Below are positions 1 through 7,984 of a DNA stretch of 64,000 nt, one piece after another (position 1 is the first letter of the stretch; the number at the start of each line of letters is the position of its first letter). Location of the stretch: the NCBI GenBank assembly GCA_002436105.1, contig DIXU01000006.1, forward strand, positions 62,001 through 126,000, written 5' to 3'. The notes beneath the pieces were generated by a model. That model ran no database searches and had not been told where the DNA came from. It saw only the letters and a program-made list of their open reading frames with translations. The DNA is from Candidatus Aminicenantes bacterium UBA6072 (lineage in GTDB: Bacteria; Acidobacteriota; Aminicenantia; UBA2199). The translations under genes were made by a program, and so were the position numbers.

Positions 1-989
1 CCGCCGGCAAACTGGACGCAAAGCAGAAGGCCGCCGCGGAAGAGCAATTGATCATCGCCACCCTGAAAGCCGAATTCCTTAACTCCTCGCCCAAACCGAC
101 CTATCCCAGCAAGACCTTCCGGGACAAGCTGGTCCTGGATTGCGGCGACGTCACCTTCGAGCTGTACCAGAGCGGCGGAACGCACACCCAGAGCGACATC
201 TTCATCCTGGCGCCGCAGAAGGGCATCCTGTTCACCGGCGACATGATGGCCGACAAGTGGCTGAGCGACACTCCGGGCTGCCTGGCCACCTTCGCCGTCC
301 GCACCGGCAGCGCCGAGGACTACCCGGTGCTGGTAAAGAACTGGCAGGCGCTGATAGGGCGCAAGGACGAGATCAAGCAGTATGTCCCCGGGCACTGGAA
401 CGGCGAATTGAGCTTCGAGGGATTCCTGGCCCGCTTCAACTACCTGAAAACGCTGCTCTCCGACATCGAGGCCATGGCCAAGGCGGGAGGCGACTTCAAC
501 CAGTTCGTGGCCGGCTACACACTGAAGGACAAGTTCCCCGCCCTGGTCGGCAGCCCCGGCATCACCAACCAGGGACACCAGATGTCCGTCCAGCACCTCT
601 ACCAGATCTATTCCGGCAAGATCGCGCTGAGCACAGCCATACAGGAACTGCTCAGGAGGGACGGTTTCAGCGCCGCCTTCGCCGAGCTCAGCGGCGACGT
701 CCTCAAGGACCGGAAAAAATATTTTTACAGCGACGCCGAACTGAACAGCCTGGGCTACTGGCTGTTGCAGCAGTTAAAAGACAAAGAGGGTGCTTTCCAG
801 ATCTTCCAGCTCAACGCCGAGCTGCATCCCCAGTCATGGAACGCCTGGGACAGCCTGGCCGAAGCCTGTTACGAAAAAGGCGACAAGCAAAAAGCGCTGG
901 CACTTTACCGGAAATCCCTGGAGCTGAACCCGGCCAGCGAGAACGGCAAGAAGTTCATCGAGCTGATCGAGAGCGAGATGAAAAAGTAG
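1..989 (+). CDS. MBL-fold metallo-hydrolase with C-terminal TPR (5' end cut off)
   Basis: The reading frame is open to the left window edge, so the N-terminus with the expected HxHxDH zinc motif is missing. What remains shows the second half of a metallo-beta-lactamase fold: a GGTHTQSD stretch and a FTGDMMAD stretch, which supply the later metal ligands in this superfamily, and a PGHWNG histidine. After a helical linker the last 75 or so residues form tetratricopeptide repeats (LGYWLLQQLKDKEGAFQIF, then a second unit ending LELNPAS). The MBL-TPR arrangement resembles alkyl-sulfatase-like or other exported MBL hydrolases; the substrate is unknown. A second complete MBL gene lies 700 bp downstream, so this starts a run of related exported hydrolases. 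The fold is clear; the function beyond hydrolase is not. Confidence 0.8.
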   Translation, partial: AGKLDAKQKAAAEEQLIIATLKAEFLNSSPKPTYPSKTFRDKLVLDCGDVTFELYQSGGTHTQSDIFILAPQKGILFTGDMMADKWLSDTPGCLATFAVRTGSAEDYPVLVKNWQALIGRKDEIKQYVPGHWNGELSFEGFLARFNYLKTLLSDIEAMAKAGGDFNQFVAGYTLKDKFPALVGSPGITNQGHQMSVQHLYQIYSGKIALSTAIQELLRRDGFSAAFAELSGDVLKDRKKYFYSDAELNSLGYWLLQQLKDKEGAFQIFQLNAELHPQSWNAWDSLAEACYEKGDKQKALALYRKSLELNPASENGKKFIELIESEMKK

Positions 990-1060
990 ATGAGCCCGCG
1001 CAGCGGACGCCTGCACCATCGACAACATGGAAACCGGTGAATCCGGGAAGGAGACTCCCC

Positions 1061-1435
1061 ATGGACAAGATCAATCAACTGATACGGCAGCGCAAATGGG
1101 CCAACGGCAAGCTCATCCAGTACAACTCTAGGGTATTCAAGGCCATCAGCGAGCTGGAGAAAGTCACGTTCCGCAACGGCGCCCTGCCCAAGAAGATCAA
1201 GGAGCTGATCGCCGTCGGCATCAGCGTGGTCAACAACTGCGAGTCGTGCATGCAGTGGCACATCGGCGAGGCCGTCAAGGACGGCGCCACGGAGAGGGAG
1301 ATCCTCGAGGCCATCGAGGTCGCCTTCGAGATGGGCATCGGGCCGGCGGTGGTCAACGGCCGCTTCGCGCTGGAGGTCATGGACTCGCTGTTCAAGAAAG
1401 GGGGCGGGAACAGGGGGCGAAAGGAGGGGAAATGA
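1061..1435 (+). CDS. AhpD/carboxymuconolactone decarboxylase-family protein
   Basis: A 124-residue cytoplasmic protein with the alkylhydroperoxidase D core. It carries CESCMQWH, i.e. CxxC followed three residues later by His, the redox-active signature of AhpD-like proteins, preceded by an ELIAVGISVVNNC helix typical of the family. Members reduce peroxides through the disulfide or catalyse decarboxylation; the CxxC favours a redox role here. The start is the ATG at 1061, preceded at a good distance by a GGGAAGGAGA ribosome site. The stop overlaps the ATG of the next small ORF (aaATGA), so the two are probably translationally coupled. The C-terminal GGGNRGRKEGK tail is low-complexity. Family assignment is firm; the substrate is unknown. 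Confidence 0.85.
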   Translation: MDKINQLIRQRKWANGKLIQYNSRVFKAISELEKVTFRNGALPKKIKELIAVGISVVNNCESCMQWHIGEAVKDGATEREILEAIEVAFEMGIGPAVVNGRFALEVMDSLFKKGGGNRGRKEGK

Positions 1436-1659
1436 ATCCCATGTTGCTGAAAATCACGCAAACCCTGCTGGCGGTCGCAACGCTGGCTTCCTCGTCCATG
1501 GCGCTGCACCCGGCGGAGATTCACGAGGCGGGAAAGACCCGCGAGCCGCTGGCACTCACCCGCGTCGCCAACTCGGGCGTCATGCTGGCCTCGGGCGGAA
1601 CCAAGGTCCTGATCGACGCCCTGCTCGACAAGGCGAGGCCACTCGATTGCCAGGAATAA
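1432..1659 (+). pseudogene. Chimeric truncated ORF: ankyrin-protein leader joined to an MBL-like start
   Basis: A 75-residue frame that overlaps the preceding stop codon. It starts MNPMLLKITQ with a hydrophobic signal-like segment, then PAEIHEAGKTRE. This matches the signal-peptide exit and first ankyrin helix of the genes at 6299 and 9172 (AEIHEAVKKGN and AEIHEAVRKGD). The frame then switches to RVANSGVMLASGGTKVLIDA, which looks like the first beta strands of an MBL-fold hydrolase, and stops. Neither domain is complete, so this looks like a recombination scar. It could be expressed as a short exported peptide. An intact MBL gene begins 14 nt downstream and may depend on it for translation. 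Confidence 0.55.
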
Positions 1660-1673
1660 TTCAGGAGTAAACC

Positions 1674-2774
1674 ATGAAATGGATGACGTTTTTTTCGGCC
1701 ATTTTGGTGTCCCTGCTCATGGCCATCCAGGCCGTTGCCGCGACCGAGGGCCGGGCGGATGAAGAGCTTCCCCTGCATGCGCAGAGGCTGAGCGACAGGG
1801 TGCTCGTAACCTGGGTCGGCGACGCCATGCAGACGATCAAGGTTGTCGCCCTCAAGACGGCCAAGGGCATCGTGGTCATGGAGACGAACCTTTCCCGGGC
1901 GGCCGACGCCCGGATCCGGACGACCATTGAAAAGGAATTCGGCCGCAAGGATTTCAAATACCTGATCAATACCCACCATCACCACGACCATGTCTGCGGC
2001 AACCAGGTCTACCACGAGGCGACGATCGTCGGGCAGCGGGCGATCCCGGAGGAGATGAAAAAGGAGATCACCGGCGAAGGCCTGGTCAAGCTTATCGACA
2101 AGTTCAAGGCGATGCTCCCGGACTGGGAAGGCAGGCGCGATCGGGCGGCAGCCGACTCGCGCGAGAACCGCTACTTCGCCGAAGGCATCCTATGGCTGCG
2201 GACGGTGATCGCGGAGCTGCAGGAGGGATTCAAACCGGCGTTTCCCACGCTTCTCTTCGACAAGAGCCTCACTCTCGACATGGGCGATATGACCCTGGAG
2301 CTTTATGCGGTCGGCGGCACCCATTCAAGCGGAGATACCATGATCTTCGTGCCCGAAGAGGGGCTGGTCATGGTTGGCGACATGTGGCCCGAGCAGGTGC
2401 TGCCCTACCTGAGGAAGGAGGCGCCCTGGGACCTTGAACTGATCCTGGAAAACTGGGGCCGGATCGTCGAGGGCGGCCGGGAGATCAAGCATGTCACCAT
2501 GGCCCACTCGGACATCAAGCTCAGCGTGGAGGCATTCAAGGAACAGTATCGTTACCTGAAGACTCTCTGGAACGGCCTGAGCGAGATGCGCCGGCAGGGG
2601 GCAGCGTTTGAAGAGGCCAAAAAGCGCTATGCGATCTGGCGGGATTTCCCCTTTTTCAAGGAGAAGATTCTCAAGGTCCGGGACGTGAACATCCACGAGA
2701 ACAACATCGAGGCCATCTGGGCGAAGCTCCCCGCTGCAAAGGAGCCCGGCCCGGTCGGTCCGGAACGTCCGTAA
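1674..2774 (+). CDS. Exported MBL-fold metallo-hydrolase
   Basis: A 366-residue protein with an N-terminal signal peptide (residues 1-23). The zinc site is complete: HHHHDH at 101-106, His217 in GGTHSSGD, Asp236 in MVGDMW and His278 in MAHSD. This is the pattern of periplasmic metallo-beta-lactamase-fold hydrolases (quinoprotein-relay SoxH-like or beta-lactamase-like); the substrate cannot be read from sequence. Unlike the gene at the left edge it has no TPR tail. The start at ATG 1674 follows an AGGAG-type site in the sequence ending caggagtaaacc. It shares direction and close spacing with the redox protein and the truncated leader ORF upstream, so an operon is plausible. Confidence 0.85.
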   Translation: MKWMTFFSAILVSLLMAIQAVAATEGRADEELPLHAQRLSDRVLVTWVGDAMQTIKVVALKTAKGIVVMETNLSRAADARIRTTIEKEFGRKDFKYLINTHHHHDHVCGNQVYHEATIVGQRAIPEEMKKEITGEGLVKLIDKFKAMLPDWEGRRDRAAADSRENRYFAEGILWLRTVIAELQEGFKPAFPTLLFDKSLTLDMGDMTLELYAVGGTHSSGDTMIFVPEEGLVMVGDMWPEQVLPYLRKEAPWDLELILENWGRIVEGGREIKHVTMAHSDIKLSVEAFKEQYRYLKTLWNGLSEMRRQGAAFEEAKKRYAIWRDFPFFKEKILKVRDVNIHENNIEAIWAKLPAAKEPGPVGPERP

Positions 2775-2794
2775 TAATTGGGGGGGGAACAAGT

Positions 2795-3754
2795 ATGAAT
2801 AAGATCAATGCAAATGCCAGAAAGACAAATTATTTGTTTGTCATTGCCTCTTTGCTGATGCTCGTTCTTGTTTTTAATGGCTGTGAAGGAGTTAAACAGG
2901 AACCAGAAGACACCGAGCCAATCGAGACGCCATTGGACGGCCGCGGCGGCGGAATAATAACCTTTTATTCGGGCCAATCGGGGAACCGTGATATTTATAT
3001 CATGAATGCCGATGGCAGCGGAATAAGACAGCTGACGACCCATTCCGCCAGCGATGAATGCCCGGCTTTCTCGCCCGATTTTTCAAAGATCGCCTTTGTC
3101 AGCGAACGGGACACCTCGCGAGAACTTTACGTGATGAAAGTGGACGGGAGCGATCAGCAAAGACTGACCAGTTCATATGACGCAAAGGAACAACCATCCT
3201 GGTCGGCCGATGGCTCAAAAATCTACTTTGTCATGGATTTCACCAGCAGAACCGAAATCTGGATGATGAATGCGGATGGAACAAATCAGGTGAGGTTGAC
3301 CGATAACCCAACCAGGGATGAACGCCCGATTGAATCGCCCGATGGGGCTAAAATCCTATTCATGTCGAACAGAAATGGCAACTATGAGATTTATACCATG
3401 GATGGTGATGGCGGAAATCAACAGCGGATAACCAACAGTCCGGGCCATAAAATTTTTCCGGTTTGGTCCCCTGATGGCGAGAGGATAGCCTACGGGCTGA
3501 CCGTAATTGGCAGTGGCAGCACTCAGGGCGATATTCACATAATGAATTCAGATGGCAGCGGGGATGTAGGACTCACAACCGCAAATGGTCGTGACGAGAA
3601 TCCGTGTTGGTCGCCGGATGGGAACAGCATCGTTTTTCAGAGCGAGAGGAATGGCAATTTTGAGATTTACACCATGAGTGCTGATGGCAGCAATCAAAAA
3701 AGATTGACCAATCAGGGTGAATGGGACGGTTGGGCAAGCTGGGGCAGGAAATAG
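2795..3754 (+). CDS. PD40/TolB-like beta-propeller lipoprotein
   Basis: A 319-residue protein. A hydrophobic leader ends in FNGC (Cys30), a probable though non-ideal lipobox, followed by an acidic linker and then repeated blade units. Each unit has the form IYIMNADGSGIRQLT / PAFSPDFSKIAF, the WD40-like PD40 repeat found in TolB, and about six are present. Proteins of this kind fold as propellers and act as periplasmic binding or scaffold domains; no catalytic residues are evident. Composition is slightly more AT-rich than the upstream genes. A close paralogue lies at 13892. The fold is very likely; the role is unknown. Confidence 0.85.
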   Translation: MNKINANARKTNYLFVIASLLMLVLVFNGCEGVKQEPEDTEPIETPLDGRGGGIITFYSGQSGNRDIYIMNADGSGIRQLTTHSASDECPAFSPDFSKIAFVSERDTSRELYVMKVDGSDQQRLTSSYDAKEQPSWSADGSKIYFVMDFTSRTEIWMMNADGTNQVRLTDNPTRDERPIESPDGAKILFMSNRNGNYEIYTMDGDGGNQQRITNSPGHKIFPVWSPDGERIAYGLTVIGSGSTQGDIHIMNSDGSGDVGLTTANGRDENPCWSPDGNSIVFQSERNGNFEIYTMSADGSNQKRLTNQGEWDGWASWGRK

Positions 3755-3845
3755 CTTTCAAAATCATGATTCAGGCGGAACATAGAAGGAAAATATCCGC
3801 GCCGTCCGGCAGTCCTGGACAGGCGAAGAAAAGGAGGTTTCGATC

Positions 3846-4436
3846 ATGAATGAAAAGAAGGCCTTGATTCTGACCTTGATCTGGATGCTGCTCCCCCTTG
3901 CGGGGATGGCGCAGCCGGAAGTGGCCGGCGAGGCGATCCGGCCGGCGCTGGTGGTGGTCGACGTGCAGAACGCCTACCTGCCGCTGATGTCGGAGCAGGA
4001 GCAGAAGATCGCCCTGCGGGTGATCAACGGCGCGATCTGGTTTTTCCGCGAGCATAAATTCCCGGTGGTACGCGTCCACCACAGCGACCTGCGCTGGGGG
4101 CCGGCGGAGGGCACGAAGGAATTCGCCTTCGTCGATACGATCTTGCCCCCCGGCGAGGACGTCAGGGTGGTCAAGCGCTTTCCCAGCGCCTTCATCCAGA
4201 CCGACCTTGACCGGATCCTGAAGGAGAAGGGCTGCAATGCCGTCTTCCTGTGCGGCCTGAGCGCGACCGGCTGCGTGCTGGCCACCTATTTCGGCGGCGT
4301 GGAGCGCGGCTACAAGGTCTTCATGATCCGCGAGGGCATCATGAGCCACAACTCCGACTACACCAACGCCGTCAAGGACATCTGCGATTCGCTGAGCTTC
4401 GAGTCCATGATGTTCTTCCTGCAGCGCCGGCAATGA
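3846..4436 (+). CDS. Exported isochorismatase-family cysteine hydrolase (copy 1)
   Basis: A 196-residue protein with a signal peptide (about residues 1-22) followed by the isochorismatase-like Rossmann fold. The expected triad is present: Asp39 in LVVVDVQNAY, Lys110 in VVKRFPSAF and Cys143 in GLSATGCVLAT, including the non-prolyl turn before the nucleophile. Family members hydrolyse amides or vinyl ethers (nicotinamidase, isochorismatase, N-carbamoyl hydrolases); an exported member is uncommon. The ATG at 3846 is preceded by a strong AAGGAGG at 3832-3838. A paralogue with the same triad sits at 21564 within a duplicated segment. The substrate is unknown. Confidence 0.85.
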   Translation: MNEKKALILTLIWMLLPLAGMAQPEVAGEAIRPALVVVDVQNAYLPLMSEQEQKIALRVINGAIWFFREHKFPVVRVHHSDLRWGPAEGTKEFAFVDTILPPGEDVRVVKRFPSAFIQTDLDRILKEKGCNAVFLCGLSATGCVLATYFGGVERGYKVFMIREGIMSHNSDYTNAVKDICDSLSFESMMFFLQRRQ

Positions 4437-4848
4437 GCGGCGCCGCGCGCAGGCGGGAAGACATGGAAGACATAGTCGAATACAGAGGCCCCACTAACAA
4501 TTGAGTCCCATTGGAGCCAAAAGAACTTAAGCCGACCACTTCGCGGCTTGTCGCCGGGTGGTTTTCTTCTGATCCCTCGCGCCAATAAAAGTAAAAAGCC
4601 TGTTCAATTACCAACCCTCGCAGTCCTTTATGCTCAATGGGAAAGATGTCGCGAGCGAGATCGTCTTGGGAGTACTGCTCATGGCTCTGACAATTTATCT
4701 TTGGAAAGCGAGATGGCTGCGCCCTGCGGAATATAACAGAAATTTGTGGTCGAGATATCCTTCCAAGTATGGAACCGGACCGGAGACAGGGGTATGATAA
4801 TCATTGGCGGTGCCTGCGATGCCGCCGCGCGCCCGGCAGGGGGAATGA
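4437..4848. other. Non-coding gap between the isochorismatase copy and the S41 unit
   Basis: The first 150 bases are duplicated downstream of the second isochorismatase gene and contain the terminator-like hairpin. From about 4590 to 4848 I see no convincing gene. Short frames exist, but they have no ribosome site or recognisable domain. Confidence 0.6.
4535..4570 (+). terminator. Rho-independent terminator after the isochorismatase copy 1
   Basis: ACCAC at 4535-4539 pairs with GTGGT at 4558-4562. An inner GGC/GCC stem supports it, and TTTCTTCT follows. The equivalent spot after copy 2 (22243-22278) has a mutated outer stem. Confidence 0.5.
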
Positions 4849-4947
4849 ATGACAATGGGTAGAAACGCTCTGCGGATCATGCTCATTCTCGTTTCCCTGC
4901 CACTGGCTTCGGCGACGCTTGGACGTAAACCTAAGGAGGAAGAATGA
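4849..4947 (+). CDS. 32-residue signal-peptide-like ORF overlapping the S41 protease start
   Basis: An ATG at 4849 opens a 32-codon frame. It encodes a basic start, a hydrophobic core (IMLILVSLPLASA) and a charged tail RKPKEEE. Its TGA overlaps the ATG of the S41 gene as ATGA, so ribosomes could pass directly to the protease. It may be a leader peptide or the remaining 5' end of a lost exported protein. The tail faintly resembles the LRPKE ending of the PD40 genes nearby. Evidence is positional only. Confidence 0.35.
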   Translation: MTMGRNALRIMLILVSLPLASATLGRKPKEEE

Positions 4948-6302
4948 AACCCTTTCGATTCCGGAGAGTCGTTTTGGCAGCCATGCTGAGCGTGTTGATT
5001 CCGGCGCTGACAGCCATGCATGGCGCCGAAAGCGAGAGTCCCCGCCGCATTGAACAAAAGCAGATCAGGCAGGCGCTTTCCGCGCTGGTGAAACTCGTCC
5101 GCTCCCGCTACGCGATCGCGGACATGGCCGAAAAAACAGCCCGCTTCCTGGAGAAGAACCTTGCCGCCGGCAGATATGCGAATTTCAGGGATCCGGCGGA
5201 ATTTGCCGCCGCCGTGACGTCCGACCTGCAGCTGGCGAGCGGCGACAGGCATTTCCGTTTCGGCTTCAGCCCAGCCGACAGAAAGGCGCGGGAAGCGTCC
5301 CTGCAAAAGACCGAGGAACAACTGAAGAGAGAACGGGAAGCCTGGCTTGACGCTATCCGCATGACCAATTACGGTTTTCAGGAAGCCGCGATCCTGCCCG
5401 GGAATATCGGCTATATCGATTTCAGGCGCTTTCAGCCCCCGGAACTGGCAGGCGACACCCTGCTGGCGACGATGGCCTTCATCGCCAACTGCGACGCCCT
5501 GATCATTGACCTGCGCAACTGCTCGGGCGGCCACGCTTCTATGAACGGCTACTTCGCGACCTTCTTCTTTGCCGAGGCCACCAAGCTTTATGATATGGAG
5601 TTCCGGGGCGACAACTTTACGGAACGGTACCGGACGCTGGACTACCTTCCCGGAAAAAAACTCGTCGACACCCCGCTCTATGTCCTGACGAGCGCCTACA
5701 CCTTTTCCGGGGCGGAGGCCTTCGCCTACCGCTTTCAGAGCCTGAAGCGGGCCACGATCGTGGGCGAAGTCACGGCCGGCGGAGCCAACGCCGGTGGGGT
5801 TCTGGATGTGTCGCCCTTTTTCCGGGTTTACATGCCGATGGGAAGGCCGGTCGATCCCAAGACCAAGACAAACTGGGAGGGGACCGGCGTGCTCCCCGAC
5901 ATCCAGACCACGGCCCTGGAAGCCCTCACTGCGGCGCGGTTTGAAGCCCTGCAGACACTGCGAAAATCGAGCTCCGACCCTGATGCCCAGGCAGGCCTGG
6001 ACAGACTGATCACCCTGGTTCAACTCGAACGGGAAGGTTTGAAAAAGGATCGAAGCGACCTGCTCCGTTTTGCCGGCAGTTACGGTCCCTACGCCGTGTA
6101 TCTCGTAGGAGGCCAGCTCAGGCTCCAGGCTCCGAACCGCCGGCCGCTGCTCCTGCGGCAGCTCAGCGAATCGATCTTTTACTCCGAAGCGCAACTGCAT
6201 GTGCGGCTGGAGTTTTTTCTCAAGAGCGACGGCTCGGTGGAGAAACTCCTGATTGACGACGAGGAAGGGAAAAACGGCGAGTTTGTCCCGCAACCAAAAT
6301 GA
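4944..6302 (+). CDS. Exported S41-family (IRBP/tricorn-like) peptidase
   Basis: A 452-residue protein with a signal peptide (1-28). An N-terminal helical segment of the IRBP type leads into the S41 catalytic core: NIGYIDFRRF, the NCDALIIDLRNCSGG strand-loop, and TSAYTFSGAEAF with the presumed nucleophile Ser255. GEVTAGGANAGG and NWEGTGVLPDI are further family blocks. No PDZ domain is evident, unlike C-terminal processing proteases. These enzymes usually cleave peptides or C-terminal tails in the periplasm. The ATG at 4944 follows AAGGAGGAAGA. The stop overlaps the next gene by four bases (ATGA), implying co-translation with the ankyrin/GT chimera. A paralogue is at 32475. Confidence 0.85.
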   Translation: MKPFRFRRVVLAAMLSVLIPALTAMHGAESESPRRIEQKQIRQALSALVKLVRSRYAIADMAEKTARFLEKNLAAGRYANFRDPAEFAAAVTSDLQLASGDRHFRFGFSPADRKAREASLQKTEEQLKREREAWLDAIRMTNYGFQEAAILPGNIGYIDFRRFQPPELAGDTLLATMAFIANCDALIIDLRNCSGGHASMNGYFATFFFAEATKLYDMEFRGDNFTERYRTLDYLPGKKLVDTPLYVLTSAYTFSGAEAFAYRFQSLKRATIVGEVTAGGANAGGVLDVSPFFRVYMPMGRPVDPKTKTNWEGTGVLPDIQTTALEALTAARFEALQTLRKSSSDPDAQAGLDRLITLVQLEREGLKKDRSDLLRFAGSYGPYAVYLVGGQLRLQAPNRRPLLLRQLSESIFYSEAQLHVRLEFFLKSDGSVEKLLIDDEEGKNGEFVPQPK

Positions 6303-7474
6303 GAAAAACCATATGGTTCGTTTTTGCGGCACTGGTATTCTCGCCGCTCTGGCCGGCGGAGATCCACGAGGCGGTCAAGAAGGGAAACCTTGCCGGGGTG
6401 CAGGCGATGCTGGAAAAGGATCCCGGATTGCTGAACGCCCGGGATGACCAGGGCCTCACTCCGCTGCTCACGGCCGTCGCGTTCAGGCAGGAGAAGGTTT
6501 TCAAATTCCTGCCCGCTTCCGGCGCGGATGTCGGGTTGGCCTCGGGCGGGACAAGAATTGCCATCGTCACCTTTGTCTCCTCCCCGGACCAGGAGAGACT
6601 CGTGAAGGCGATGATCAGGAGCATTCGCGAGCGGGGCGGAGGCGACAGGGAGAGCTTGATCTTCGTCGTGACGGCCGATGCCGAGAATTTGCCCTGCAAG
6701 TCATTAACGCAGGACGGCGTCGTGGTTCTGCCCCTGGAGATGGAGCGGGCCTTCCTGGACTATCCCCTGGCCCTGAAGGCCTATGCCGCGGCCCAGGTTG
6801 AAAACAAAGTCAAAGAAAGCGCCGGCACCCTGGTCTGGCTCGATCCGGGCGTGCTCGTATTAAAACCCCTGGAGGCCCTTGCCCTGGGTGACGGTTTCGA
6901 TGCCGCCGTACGCCCGGTCACGCTGGCCAATACCATCGCCATGGCCCCGCAAGCCGCGCCCAACGACTATTGGCAGCCGATCTACAAGGAAACCCGGCTG
7001 GACTATGCCGGCCTGCCGGTGCTGAAGACCATTACTGACGGGCAGGAAATCCAGCCCTATTACAATTGCGAAGTTTTCTCCTTCAATCCCAGGCTCGGAA
7101 TAGCCGGAGAGTGGGCGCGTCTGCTGACGCGACTCCTGAAAGACGAAAAGTACCAGAAAAGCGCCTGCACCACATTCCTGAGAAAGCTCTTCCTGCACCA
7201 GGCGGTCCTGAGCGCCGTGATCACCTCAAGGATCAAGCCGGAAAGGATCAAGGCGTTGCCGCTGACCAGCGGCTACCCCTTCAGCCAGCACGAGCGGCTG
7301 CCCGAAGGGAAGAAGGCCGCCTGCCTGGAAGGGATCTCGGTGGCGATCTTCGACCGCTCCTGGCAGCAGGATCCGGACTGGCTGAACCGCGTTCCCGCCG
7401 GCGCGCCGTTGCGATCCTGGCTGGCCGCGGTCTACGGCGACTACCTTGCATCCGGGGCGAAGAAGGAGGAATGA
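6299..7474 (+). CDS. Chimera: ankyrin-type leader fused to a nucleotide-sugar transferase-like domain
   Basis: A 391-residue exported protein. Residues 1-20 are a signal peptide. Residues 21-80 carry about two ankyrin units (AEIHEAVKKGNLAGVQAML, DDQGLTPLLTAVAF) closely matching the gene at 9172. At about residue 81 (GLASGGTRIA) the sequence switches to a fold resembling a GT-A glycosyltransferase: IAIVTFVSS strand, FVVTADAENL, and WLDPGVLVLKP near 179-189, analogous to the DxD-bearing strand, though only one Asp is present there. Catalysis is therefore uncertain. The junction lies at GGCCTCGGGCGG, a string also found at the join in the truncated ORF at 1432. It overlaps the S41 gene upstream and the NTF2-like gene downstream. 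Confidence 0.6.
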   Translation: MRKTIWFVFAALVFSPLWPAEIHEAVKKGNLAGVQAMLEKDPGLLNARDDQGLTPLLTAVAFRQEKVFKFLPASGADVGLASGGTRIAIVTFVSSPDQERLVKAMIRSIRERGGGDRESLIFVVTADAENLPCKSLTQDGVVVLPLEMERAFLDYPLALKAYAAAQVENKVKESAGTLVWLDPGVLVLKPLEALALGDGFDAAVRPVTLANTIAMAPQAAPNDYWQPIYKETRLDYAGLPVLKTITDGQEIQPYYNCEVFSFNPRLGIAGEWARLLTRLLKDEKYQKSACTTFLRKLFLHQAVLSAVITSRIKPERIKALPLTSGYPFSQHERLPEGKKAACLEGISVAIFDRSWQQDPDWLNRVPAGAPLRSWLAAVYGDYLASGAKKEE

Positions 7475-7944
7475 TGAGACTGGCAACTGCGCTGTTGGCG
7501 CTATTGCTGCTCACCGGTGCATCGTCAGCGGCCCCTGAACGCGAGGCGGAGCGGGCGGAAATAGCCGGAGTGATCAGCAACGTGATCGGCTGGGCCAAAA
7601 CCAAAGACCTGGACCTTTTCTACGGCTCGATCGCCAACGACGAGGACTACGTCAGCGTCACGCCGGGTGCGCGCGTGATCAAGCGCTTCGAGGACGTGAA
7701 GCAGAACGTCCCGTTCTGGATGAGCCCCGATTTCAAGTACGTCCGGCATGAACTCAAGGACCTGGAGATCACCTTCGCCCGCTGCGGCACGGTGGCCTGG
7801 TTCTTCTGCGTCCTGGACGACATCAACACCTGGAAGGGCGAGCCGGCCTCCTGGGAAAATGCCCGCTGGACCGGCGTGGTGGAGAAGCGCGACGGCAAGT
7901 GGGTGGTCGTCGCCCAGCACTTCTCTTTCGCCAAAAACGACTGA
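7474..7944 (+). CDS. Exported NTF2/SnoaL-like protein (copy 1)
   Basis: A 156-residue protein: a signal peptide (about 1-20), then one NTF2/SnoaL-like cone fold. It begins IAGVISNVIGWAKTKDLDLF and ends GVVEKRDGKWVVVAQHFSF, the last strand and WxVxxxHxS pattern of SnoaL-like ketosteroid-isomerase folds. Such domains bind small ligands or act as enzymes; no specific active site is recognised. AGGAGG at 7464-7469 favours the second of two tandem ATGs (7474 over 7471). The start overlaps the upstream stop. From base 7573 to 7932 the DNA is nearly the same as the 3' end of the large fusion gene at 11431-11790. Confidence 0.75.
   Translation: MRLATALLALLLLTGASSAAPEREAERAEIAGVISNVIGWAKTKDLDLFYGSIANDEDYVSVTPGARVIKRFEDVKQNVPFWMSPDFKYVRHELKDLEITFARCGTVAWFFCVLDDINTWKGEPASWENARWTGVVEKRDGKWVVVAQHFSFAKND
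7573..7932 (+). repeat. NTF2-module direct repeat, copy 1
   Basis: 360 bases that recur in frame at 11431-11790 with about a dozen differences by eye, several clustered at the GAR/GKR codons. The match begins at ATCAGCAACGTGATCGG and ends at the last codons. It includes synonymous positions, so copying or gene conversion is recent. Confidence 0.85.
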
Positions 7945-7984
7945 CCCCGGCGGAAAAATCATTTCACAAAGGAGAAGGAAAAAT

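Larger units (their letters stand above)
3801..4587 (+). repeat. Segmental duplication, copy 1 (isochorismatase unit)
   Basis: This stretch, from the GCCGTCCGGCAG leader through the isochorismatase-like gene to a terminator-like hairpin and GATCCCTCGCGCCAATA, reappears in the same orientation at 21520-22296. Homology extends well outside the coding region on both sides, so a DNA segment was copied, not just a gene family expanded. Confidence 0.85.

Noticed and set aside
140..1060. Upstream extension of the AhpD-like frame through the MBL-TPR gene
   Set aside because: The extended part is Arg/Pro-rich shadow of the MBL gene; a ribosome site and family length place the start at 1061.
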